Below are positions 43,178 through 50,623 of a stretch of DNA of 64,000 bases, in pieces. A program made the translations under genes and the position numbers. This DNA is from Parafrankia sp. EUN1f (GTDB lineage Bacteria > Actinomycetota > Actinomycetes > Frankiales > Frankiaceae), in assembly GCF_000177675.1 (NCBI RefSeq), contig NZ_ADGX01000018.1, positions 1 to 64,000 of the forward strand, in the 5' to 3' direction. Position 1 is the stretch's first letter. Every line of letters starts with the position of its first letter. Under the pieces are notes generated by a model, which saw only the letters and a program-made list of their open reading frames with translations, was not told the DNA's origin and did not search any database.

Positions 43178-44374
43178 CTAGCGGCTGACCGCGAGAGGGA
43201 GGGATTCCCAGCCGCGCATGGTCGAGGTGGAGGACAACGCGGTGTTGTCCCAGTCGACGTCCCATGCCGGGAACCGGTTGAGGAGCTCGTCGAGGGCGAT
43301 GCGGCCCTCGAGCCTCGCCAGGGCGGCGCCCAGGCAGTAGTGGGTACCGAGCCCGAAGGTGATGTGCTGGTCGATCCGGCGGCGGATGTCGTAGCTTTCG
43401 CCGTCGCTCCACCGCCGCTCGTCGCGGTTGGCGGAGGCGACGAGCAGCATCATCGCGCTGCCCGCCGGGACGGTCTGGCCGTGCAGCTCGACGTCCCGTG
43501 TGACATAGCGGGCGATGGCGTGCCCGGTGGGCTCGAAGCGCAGCGTCTCCTCGATGGTGTTCGGGATCAGGTCCCGGTTCGCGACGAGGTCGGCGCGGTG
43601 GGCGGGGTGGCGGTCGAGCAGGGCGACCAGCCAGCCGATCAGGCGGGCGGTGGTCTCGTTCCCGGCCCCGGCCAGGACGGTGACGTAGGTCAGGATCTCC
43701 TCGCGGGTGAGCGTACGGGTGACGCCCTTCTCGTCGACGAACTCGGCGCGCAGGAGCTCTGTCATCAGGTCGTCGGAGGGATGCTCGGCCCGCCAGTCGA
43801 TGTAGTCGGCGAAGATGTCGGTGTCCATGAGCGCGCCGGCCGACACCTTCATCTGATGGCCGGGCTCGGTGCGCAGCTTGGCGTCGGCGCGCTCGCGGAC
43901 GGTCAGCTGGTCGGATTCGGGGATGCCGAGCAGCATGCCGATGACCCGCATGGGCACCTCGTTGGCGAACTCGGTCATCAGGTCGAACCGGTCGGCTCCG
44001 TCGAGCCGGTCGAGGCAGCGGACGCAGTACTCCCGGATCTCGGGCTCCAGCGCGAGCACTCGGCGCGGCGTGAACACCCGCGCGAGCAGCCGCCGGTAGA
44101 TGTCGTGGATGGGCGGGTCCTCCATGAGTAACGTGCCCGGCGGGATCTCGATGTCGGCCTTGATGACCTCGAGGATCGGCCCTTTGGCGGAGGAGTAGGT
44201 GGCCCAGTCGACCAGCCCGCCGTTGACGTCGTCCCAGCGGCTGAGGACCCAGAAGTCGTGGCGGTCGTTGTACCAGAGCGGGGCCTCGGCCCGCAGCCGC
44301 CGGTAGACCGGGTACGGGTCGCGCGCGATCTCACGGTCGAACGGATCCCAGTACACCGGGCTCGAGTCGCTCAC
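43178..44374 (-). CDS. cytochrome P450
   Basis: 398 residues from GTG 44374, which has AGGAGGT seven bases upstream; the longer frame to ATG 44392 would place that site inside the gene. I-helix AGAGNETTARL (oxygen activation), K-helix ETLR, and heme loop FGLGTHYCLGAALARLE (Cys ligand) are intact. It lacks a membrane anchor, as in class I bacterial P450s needing a ferredoxin; none is adjacent. The sequence style (LLMEDPPIHDIYRRLLARVFTPRRV) resembles terpenoid/steroid hydroxylases of actinobacteria. Substrate unknown. Confidence 0.92.
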   Translation of the reverse strand: MSDSSPVYWDPFDREIARDPYPVYRRLRAEAPLWYNDRHDFWVLSRWDDVNGGLVDWATYSSAKGPILEVIKADIEIPPGTLLMEDPPIHDIYRRLLARVFTPRRVLALEPEIREYCVRCLDRLDGADRFDLMTEFANEVPMRVIGMLLGIPESDQLTVRERADAKLRTEPGHQMKVSAGALMDTDIFADYIDWRAEHPSDDLMTELLRAEFVDEKGVTRTLTREEILTYVTVLAGAGNETTARLIGWLVALLDRHPAHRADLVANRDLIPNTIEETLRFEPTGHAIARYVTRDVELHGQTVPAGSAMMLLVASANRDERRWSDGESYDIRRRIDQHITFGLGTHYCLGAALARLEGRIALDELLNRFPAWDVDWDNTALSSTSTMRGWESLPLAVSR

Positions 44375-44686
44375 TCGGACACCTCCTGACATGGCCGCAT
44401 TTCGCGGTCGAAGTTTGAACAGTGATTCAAACTAGCGGTGAGGCTACTGTCAACATCGATTGGCGGCCGGCCGACCCTGACCGGCGGCGGGCCGACCCCG
44501 GGCGGCGGCAGGCTCGCGGCCCCGAGCGGCGAGTCGGCGATTAATAGTTTTGGTGCACCTGACGCCCGAAAATCCGTTTCGCGTGCTGTTGTCCCGCGGC
44601 CGACTATCTTGCCGCCGCGCGTATTAGACGCGCCCCTGCGGGAAAACGAACATCAGTGACCGGACTAATCAGGAGAAGGGGATCGC
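44375..44686. other. divergent P450/PRC-barrel regulatory gap
   Basis: 312-bp gap. It holds the inverted repeat at 44412-44433 and an AT-richer stretch around 44540-44580 and 44620-44670 in front of the PRC gene. No clear -35/-10 pair. Confidence 0.55.
44412..44433. promoter_or_regulatory. TetR-type operator candidate
   Basis: AGTTTGAA (44412-44419), CAGTGA, TTCAAACT (44426-44433): a perfect 22-bp inverted repeat 38 bp upstream of the P450 start. The size and symmetry suit a TetR dimer; the TetR gene at 42460 is the obvious candidate. Confidence 0.7.
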
Positions 44687-45730
44687 ATGCCTGCGCTCAC
44701 CGAATTCGACCGCTGGCCGGGCCGTACCGTCGTCGGCCGCGACGGGGAGAAGATCGGGACGATCTCGACTCTCTACGTCGAGCCCTCCAACACCGAGCGC
44801 CCCGCCTACGCCGCCGTGCACACCGGGCTGTTCGGGACGAAGACGACGGTCGTGCCGCTGGACAAGGCCTCCGTCCAGGGGGACAAGCTCGCCGTGCCAC
44901 TGACCAGGGAGCAGGTGAAGGACGCGCCGAGGATCGATTCCGGCGAGGACATCTCGCCACGCAAGCAGGAGGAGATCAACGCCTACTACGGCTTCGGCAC
45001 CGGCAGGACAGTCCGGGGTTCCGCGGCCGGTTCAGCTGCCGGTACGGCGGCGGGCGCCACGGGAGGGACCCTCGGGACCGGTGAGCGGGCCGACCAGCGA
45101 ACCACCCTGGAGGCGGACGAGCGGGCGGCCAGCCAGCGGACCATGGAGGCAGGCGAGCGATCGGCCGGGCAGCGCGCCATGGAGAAGGAGCAGAGGGCCT
45201 CCCGGCAGGGCGCGTCGGCGACGGACCAGCGGGCCTCCCGGCAGGGCGCGTCGGCGACGGACCAGCGGGCCGGCTCGGCCCGGGGCGCAGCGCCGGACGA
45301 GCGGGAACGCGGCGTACCGGTCCGTGGTGCCGAAGGCGAGATGACCCGTTCGGAGGAACGCCTCCGGATCAGCACCGAGACCGTCGAGACCGGCCGGGCC
45401 CGGCTGCACAAATACGTGGTGACCGAGAATGTCCGCAAGTCCGTTCCGTTCAGCCACGAGGAGGTGCGGCTCGAACGCGAGACCATCACCGATGCCGACC
45501 GGGCCGCGATACGCACCAGGCCCGAGCTGACCGAACAGGATCAGGAGGTGACGCTGCACGCGGAGCGGCCCGTGATCCAGAAGGAGACCGTGCCTGTCGA
45601 ACGTGTGCGGCTGACCACCGAGCGGGTAACCGAGGAGCGGCAGATCGAGGAGCAGCTCCGCCACGAGGAAATCAACATGGACGTCGACGAAAGCCAGGGG
45701 CGCGGCGAACAGCGGCCCCGCCGGCCCTGA
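44687..45730 (+). CDS. PRC-barrel and DUF2382 (YsnF/AvaK-type) stress protein
   Basis: 347 residues. N-terminal PRC barrel: WPGRTVVGRDGEKIGTISTLYVEPSNTERPAYAAVHTGLFGTKTTVVPLDKA. C-terminal DUF2382: MTRSEERLRISTETVETGRARLHKYVVTENVRKSVPFSHEEVRLERETI..RPVIQKETVPVERVRLTTERVTEERQIEEQLRHEEI. The middle (about 115-215) is Ala/Gly then charged repeats (ERAASQRTMEAGERSAGQ, ASRQGASATDQR twice). Such proteins are linked to general stress responses. GGAGAAGGGG precedes the ATG. Not obviously part of the flanking catabolic operons. Confidence 0.88.
   Translation: MPALTEFDRWPGRTVVGRDGEKIGTISTLYVEPSNTERPAYAAVHTGLFGTKTTVVPLDKASVQGDKLAVPLTREQVKDAPRIDSGEDISPRKQEEINAYYGFGTGRTVRGSAAGSAAGTAAGATGGTLGTGERADQRTTLEADERAASQRTMEAGERSAGQRAMEKEQRASRQGASATDQRASRQGASATDQRAGSARGAAPDERERGVPVRGAEGEMTRSEERLRISTETVETGRARLHKYVVTENVRKSVPFSHEEVRLERETITDADRAAIRTRPELTEQDQEVTLHAERPVIQKETVPVERVRLTTERVTEERQIEEQLRHEEINMDVDESQGRGEQRPRRP
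45191..45262. repeat. 36-bp tandem duplication in the PRC-barrel gene
   Basis: Two copies (45191-45226 and 45227-45262) differing at one base, encoding QRASRQGASATD twice in the linker. Confidence 0.9.
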
Positions 45731-45860
45731 AACCCACGCCGGTCGCGGTAGCGGGCGCGCCTCACCTGTGTCGGATACTCGTCCGCTACCCGGGCCGGGC
45801 CCGCACCTGCGCAGTGGGGCGGAGCCGGTGCCGGGAACCGGCGCGACCCTGGCCAGGTGC

Positions 45861-45882
45861 AATAGCTCTAGACATTTTACGG
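45861..45882. promoter_or_regulatory. AT-rich island motif
   Basis: AATAGCTCTAGACATTTTAC, about 100 bp upstream of the amidohydrolase start at 45983. Confidence 0.45.
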
Positions 45883-45982
45883 TCGTGCGGCCTAGGCTGC
45901 TCGCGTTACGCGTCATTTCGATCGCGGGTGCGGGGCCGTGCGCGGCCTTTGCGGCGCGCTCGTCGAGCTTGGGGAGGGTGCT

Positions 45983-47263
45983 GTGAAGGCAGACGACATG
46001 ATCCTGGTGAGCGTCGACGACCACCTCGTCGAGCCTCCGGACGTGTTCGAGGGGCGTTTGCCGGCGAGGTTCGCGGACCTGGCGCCGAAGGTCGTGCGTA
46101 CACCTGAGGGCAGTGATGTGTGGACGTTCAACGGCTCGGTGATCCCGAACATCGGGCTGAACGCGGTGGCGGGGCGGCCGAAGGCGGAGTACGGCATCGA
46201 GCCGACCGCGTTCGAGGAGATGCGGCCTGGTTGTTACGACGTGCACGAGCGGGTCAAGGACATGAACGCCGGTGGTGTGCTGGGTTCGATGTGCTTCCCG
46301 TCGTTCCCGGGGTTCAGCGGCCGGCTTTTTGCCGCGGCGGCGGACAAGGATCTGGCGTTGGCGGTGCTGCGGGCGTACAACGACTGGCACATCGACGAAT
46401 GGTGCGGTGCGTATCCAAACCGGTTCATCCCGATGGCGTTGCCGATCCTGTGGGATGCGGAGCTGTGTGCCGAGGAGGTGCGGAGGGTGGCGGCGAAGGG
46501 CTGCCACTCGCTGACGTTCACGGAGAACCCGGCGACGTTGGGCTACCCGAGTTTTCACAACACCTACTGGGATCCGCTGTGGCGGGCGGTGTCGGAGACG
46601 GGCACGGTGCTGTCGATCCACCTGGGCTCGTCCGGGAAGCTTTCGGTGACGGCGCCGGACGCCCCGGTCGACGTCATGATCACGCTGCAGCCGATGAACA
46701 TCTGCCAGGCGGCGGCGGACCTGCTGTGGTCGCGGGTCATCAAGGAGTTCCCGGATGTGCGGATCGCGTTGTCGGAGGGTGGCACGGGCTGGATTCCGTA
46801 TTTCCTGGACCGTGTTGACCGCACCTATGACATGCATCATCTGTGGACGGGTCAGGACTTCGGCGGGAAGATGCCGAGCGAGGTGTTCCGGGAGCGCTTC
46901 CTGACCTGTTTCATCGCGGATCCGGTCGGGGTCAGGCTGCGGCATGACATCGGCATCGACAACATCTCGTGGGAGTGTGACTACCCGCATTCGGACTCGT
47001 CCTGGCCGTCGGCGGCAGAGGAACTGGAGCGGGTCACCGCGGGCGTCCCCGACGACGAGATCAACAAGATCACTTTCGAGAACGCGTGCCGCTGGTACTC
47101 GTTCGACCCCTTCGCTCACCAGCCGCGGGCGCAGAGCACGGTGGGTGCGCTGCGTGCGCTGGCCGCAGGCCATGACGTGTCCGAGCGGAGCTTCGACCAG
47201 GGCCGGTTCGAGCGTCAGATCGGCGTGCACGCGGCCGACATCGCGAAGAAGGCGTCCGCCTGA
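45983..47263 (+). CDS. amidohydrolase-2-family protein
   Basis: 426 residues from GTG 45983, preceded by GGGGAGGG. N-terminal ILVSVDDHLVEPPDVFEGRLPARF has the D-x-H-x-x-E variant of the metal motif seen in this actinobacterial subfamily. LSIHLGSSGK supplies the next His, RIALSEGGTGWIPYFLDRVD the barrel-end region, and ISWECDYPHSDSSWP the catalytic Asp. Relatives hydrolyse or decarboxylate ring-cleavage products; the substrate here is unknown. Codon use is richer in T-ending and TTG codons than most neighbours. Followed by a tandem-repeat gap. Confidence 0.87.
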   Translation: MKADDMILVSVDDHLVEPPDVFEGRLPARFADLAPKVVRTPEGSDVWTFNGSVIPNIGLNAVAGRPKAEYGIEPTAFEEMRPGCYDVHERVKDMNAGGVLGSMCFPSFPGFSGRLFAAAADKDLALAVLRAYNDWHIDEWCGAYPNRFIPMALPILWDAELCAEEVRRVAAKGCHSLTFTENPATLGYPSFHNTYWDPLWRAVSETGTVLSIHLGSSGKLSVTAPDAPVDVMITLQPMNICQAAADLLWSRVIKEFPDVRIALSEGGTGWIPYFLDRVDRTYDMHHLWTGQDFGGKMPSEVFRERFLTCFIADPVGVRLRHDIGIDNISWECDYPHSDSSWPSAAEELERVTAGVPDDEINKITFENACRWYSFDPFAHQPRAQSTVGALRALAAGHDVSERSFDQGRFERQIGVHAADIAKKASA

Positions 47264-47400
47264 TCCGCCACGAGCCGGGCTGCCGCGGGGGAGATCCCAT
47301 GAGGACCAACCAGCTCGACGGCTCGACCGCGGTATCTGACCAAAGCACCTGACCGCAGTGCCTGGGCGGTGTGGCGACCGGGCCGGCACCAGCGTGCCAG

Positions 47401-47475
47401 CCGGTTCGCCGCACACCGGTTCGCCGCACACCGGTTCGCCGCACACCGGTTCGCCGCACACCGGTTCGCCGCACA
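47401..47475. repeat. 15-bp perfect tandem repeat, five copies
   Basis: CCGGTTCGCCGCACA five times without a mismatch, in the 284-bp gap between two convergent amidohydrolase genes. No spacers, so not CRISPR. The last copy runs into CCACGG. Confidence 0.97.
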
Positions 47476-47547
47476 CCACGGTCAGCGGGCGCTCCCGTCG
47501 GGACGCACGCTGACCGGTGGGCGGAGCTGGGCCGGAACGGAAGCCCG

Positions 47548-48816
47548 CTACCCCGCGAACGTTGCCGGCGACGCGGCGGATGGCGTGTGACTGGTGGCCT
47601 GGACGGTGGCGGGTGCCGGACGTCCGAGCCCGAGCAGGTCGAACATGTTGGTGGACATGATCTTCTCGATCTCGGCCGGGGTCCGGTCGCCGAGCTCGTC
47701 TGCGAACGACAGGGGTTCGGCGAGGCCTTCGGGGTGGGGGTAGTCGGAGCCGAAGCAGACCCGGTCGGCACCCATGAGGCTGATGAGGCCGTCGAGGGAG
47801 TCCTCCCAGAACGGATTGATCCAGATGTTGCGCCGCAGGACCTCGATGGGGTGCGTGGGGAACTCCCGGGGCATCTTCTTCCAGGCGAGCTCGAGGTTCC
47901 TGGCCAGCAGGCCCACCCAGCTTCCGCCGTTCTCGACGCTGATGAGGCGAACGCCGGGGAAGCGGTCGAGCATGCCATGGCAGATGGCGGAGGCGAGGGT
48001 GTCCTGGATGGTACGGCCGCCGTCGGCGACGTAGGCGAAGGTCTTCGGCTTGAAGGCGACGTACTCGCCGGTGTTGCCTTCCCAGGTGTTGAGGTAGTCC
48101 TGGTAGCCGCTGTCGGAGGCGTGCAGGGCGACCAGCACGCCGGCTTCCTGGACACGGGCCCAGAAGGGGTCGAACTCCGGCAGGAACGGGGAGCGCAGGC
48201 CGCGCAGGCCGGCGACCGGTGCCGGACGGACCAGGATCGCGCGGGCGCCGCGTTCCAGGACACGTTCGAGTTCGGCGATGCCACCCTCGACGTCGCAGGG
48301 GGAGATGATCGGGGTGGTGATGATCCGGTCGGCGTAGCTGTACGTCCAGTCGTCGTACAGCCAGTCGTTGAAGGCCCGGATCGCGATCTGGGTGAGCGCC
48401 GGGTCGTCGCGCAGCCGTTCCTCGATGAGGCTGGCCAACGTCGGGAACAGCAGGCAGGCCGCGACGCCCTGCTCATCGAGCAGGGCGAGGCGCGCCGCCG
48501 GTTCGCGGAACGCGGGGAGCGGCCGGATGGGCTTGCCGCTGAGCTCCCGCAGGGACCTGCCCTCGGGGTTGTTGCCCGAATAGAACGCCATGTGGGCGCC
48601 GGGCGCGGCGACGACCTCGAAGGTCGGGTTGGGAATGAACTCGGTGAGGGTGTTGCGCACGACCAGCTTCTTGCGGCCGCCGAGCTCGACGAAGCGGAAC
48701 AGGTCCTTGTGTCGCGCCGGTAGGTGCCGGGTGAAGGCGTCCTCCGTCTCGTACAGGTGGTGATCCGCGTCGAAGACCGGAAAGCCGAGATCCTTGCTGG
48801 TGGTCATCCTGGACAT
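47548..48816 (-). CDS. amidohydrolase-2-family protein
   Basis: 422 residues from ATG 48816 (ATG 48807 is equally plausible, neither with a strong ribosome site). FPVFDADHHLYETEDAFTRHLP carries the N-terminal metal motif (D-x-H-x-x-E form). VALHASDSGYQDYL, VRLISVENGGSWV and DRVCFGSDYPHPEGLAEP complete the site. Same family as the convergent gene at 45983 but clearly diverged, so not a recent duplicate. Probably acts on a carboxylated ring-cleavage intermediate. Confidence 0.88.
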   Translation of the reverse strand: MSRMTTSKDLGFPVFDADHHLYETEDAFTRHLPARHKDLFRFVELGGRKKLVVRNTLTEFIPNPTFEVVAAPGAHMAFYSGNNPEGRSLRELSGKPIRPLPAFREPAARLALLDEQGVAACLLFPTLASLIEERLRDDPALTQIAIRAFNDWLYDDWTYSYADRIITTPIISPCDVEGGIAELERVLERGARAILVRPAPVAGLRGLRSPFLPEFDPFWARVQEAGVLVALHASDSGYQDYLNTWEGNTGEYVAFKPKTFAYVADGGRTIQDTLASAICHGMLDRFPGVRLISVENGGSWVGLLARNLELAWKKMPREFPTHPIEVLRRNIWINPFWEDSLDGLISLMGADRVCFGSDYPHPEGLAEPLSFADELGDRTPAEIEKIMSTNMFDLLGLGRPAPATVQATSHTPSAASPATFAG

Positions 48817-49168
48817 CCTGGGTGCGTAGGGGAAAGTGGCGCTTTCGAAAAATGAAATCATCACTTCGCCGCCCGCGCTGCTCCTCCGATCGCAGTCGGG
48901 CGGATCTGGCGGCGCTCACACGTGCGAGATGCCGCGAGATGCGTCGTGGACCGGCCGACGTGGATCCGTCGGTCGCGGGCGGGAGGTCGCGGGAGGTCGG
49001 GAGCGCCCCTCCTGCTCCGACCGCGCTCACCGGCCGGAGGGGCGCGGGTCTTGCCCGCGGTGCCCTCTTCGGGTTATACCCCAGGGGACGTGAAGACATC
49101 TAGATGTATTGAGGCTCTCCGGCTTGCTGGCTTCGGCACGAGCCGGGCCGCCGTGAGGGAGACCGCCC
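48817..49168. other. divergent regulatory gap with palindromic island motif
   Basis: 352-bp gap between amidohydrolase (-) and F420-type oxidoreductase (+) genes. An AT-rich patch at 48844-48865 faces the minus-strand gene; the palindromic motif at 49096-49115 faces the plus-strand gene. No gene supported. Confidence 0.6.
49096..49115. promoter_or_regulatory. AT-rich island motif, best palindromic copy
   Basis: ACATCTAGATGT (49096-49107) is a perfect 12-bp palindrome continuing as ATTGAGGC, 53 bp upstream of the start at 49169. Confidence 0.65.
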
Positions 49169-50254
49169 ATGACGACCGACCAGCTCACGGAACTTGGCTT
49201 CTACACCCTGCCCGGGCATTCCGGCACGCCTCGTGACCTGGTCATGGAGGTCCTGGCCGGCGAGCGGCTGGGTCTTGGTGCCACGTTCGTCTCCGAGCGG
49301 TTCTCGACGAAGGACGCGGCGGTGCTGTCGGGCGCGGCCGGCGCCCTCACCGAGACGCTCGGGATCGCGACGGCGGCGACCAACCACCACACCCGCCATC
49401 CGCTGGTCACCGCGACCTTCGCGACGACCATGCACCGCCTCACCGGAGGGAGGTTCGCTCTCGGGCTGGGGCGGGGCTTCGACCGGTTCTGGTCCGCGGT
49501 CGGGCTCAGCCCGGTGACCAGCGCCCAGATCGAGGACTTCGCCGGGCTCATGCGCCGGCTGTGGCGAGGGGAGATGATCCTCGGCCACGACGGCCCGACG
49601 GGGAAGTACCCGTACCTGCAGCAGGACCCGGACTTCGACGAGGACATCCCGCTCATGCTCGCCGCGCTCGGCCCGCGCAGCCTCGAGCTCGCCGGGCGCT
49701 GCCTGGACGGCGTCGTCCTGCACACCTTCTTCTCGGACGTCGCGCTGACGGAGTCCGTGGAGGCGGTGCGCCGTGGTGCGAAGGCGGCGGGCCGGGACCC
49801 GGACAGCGTCCGGATCTGGTCGGTGCTGGCCGTCATCGGTGATCACATCCCACCGGACCAGATGCTGCGGCGCACCGTCGGGCGGCTGGCCACCTACCTG
49901 CTGGGCTACGGCGACATCCTGGTGCGGGTCAACGACTGGGACCCGGCGGTGCTCGCCCGGTTCCGGGCCGACGAGTTCGTCCAGGGGTTCCAGGGTGCGT
50001 TCGACGCGAAGGCCGACGAGCGGCAGCTGGAGCATCTCGCCACGCTGATTCCGGCGGAATGGCTGGCGGCGAGCGCGACGGGGACCGCCGAGCAGTGCGC
50101 TGCGGCCGTGGCCCGCCAGTTCGAGCTGGGGGCCACCGGCGTGATCCTGCATGGAGTCTCGCCGGACGAGGTCGCTCCGGTGGTCGAGGCCTATCGCGGG
50201 ATCCGGCCGTCGTCGGTGCGCGGCCTGCCCGCGAACCCGGGCCGGCTGTCCTGA
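49169..50254 (+). CDS. luciferase-like (probably F420-dependent) oxidoreductase
   Basis: 361 residues from ATG 49169, with GAGGGAG upstream. LGFYTLPGHSGTPRDLVMEVLAGERLGLGATFVSERFSTKDAAVLSGAAGALTETLGIATAATNHHTRHPLVTATFATTMHRLTGGRFALGLGRG is the family core, with RHPLVTA and GRFALGLGRG around the cofactor pocket. GLSPVTSAQIEDF and PLMLAALGPRSLELAGRCLDGVVLHTFF fit the TIGR03857-like group of predicted F420 enzymes in mycobacteria and relatives. Substrate unknown. Confidence 0.87.
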   Translation: MTTDQLTELGFYTLPGHSGTPRDLVMEVLAGERLGLGATFVSERFSTKDAAVLSGAAGALTETLGIATAATNHHTRHPLVTATFATTMHRLTGGRFALGLGRGFDRFWSAVGLSPVTSAQIEDFAGLMRRLWRGEMILGHDGPTGKYPYLQQDPDFDEDIPLMLAALGPRSLELAGRCLDGVVLHTFFSDVALTESVEAVRRGAKAAGRDPDSVRIWSVLAVIGDHIPPDQMLRRTVGRLATYLLGYGDILVRVNDWDPAVLARFRADEFVQGFQGAFDAKADERQLEHLATLIPAEWLAASATGTAEQCAAAVARQFELGATGVILHGVSPDEVAPVVEAYRGIRPSSVRGLPANPGRLS

Positions 50255-50623
50255 CAGGCCGGCGATGCCGTACTTCCGCCAGCATGATCCCGAGTGGGCG
50301 CACGCTGCACCGCATGCACTTCACGCGGAGGGGTCGCAGGTGGACCCGGATGGTGCGGCCTCAGCGTGGTCCAGCCTCCTTTCGGTACGTGACTCGGTAC
50401 GCGACTCGGTACGCGACGCGTCGGAGCACCGGGGCCCGGTGCCTGGGGTCGGACGGGGTAGCGCGGGACACACACCCCGAACGTGCGGAGCGGCCGAGAT
50501 GTCGGACCCGACCACGGGGAAAGAATCGGCGGTTTTCCCGGGCCCGTCCACAGTGGAACTACGTAGACGGACTACGGAGATGTCTGACTTGACGTCCGGT
50601 TCCGCGCCCAGAAAAGGTTGGTC
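50255..50623. other. intergenic region before the LuxR-family gene
   Basis: 369-bp gap. Contains a 12-bp tandem repeat (50383-50418) and, nearer the gene, CTTGACGTCC at about 50588-50597 without a matching -10. No gene supported. Confidence 0.5.
50383..50418. repeat. 12-bp tandem repeat, three copies
   Basis: CGGTACGTGACT, CGGTACGCGACT, CGGTACGCGACG in tandem. Confidence 0.85.

Noticed and set aside
47401-47475. Repeat array resembling a CRISPR
   Set aside because: Units are 15 bp and directly adjacent, without spacers, and no cas genes are near.
45032-47479. 815-codon minus-strand frame, including CGEPV repeats
   Set aside because: Antisense to the PRC-barrel and amidohydrolase genes; the repeats are just the 15-bp noncoding array read in frame.
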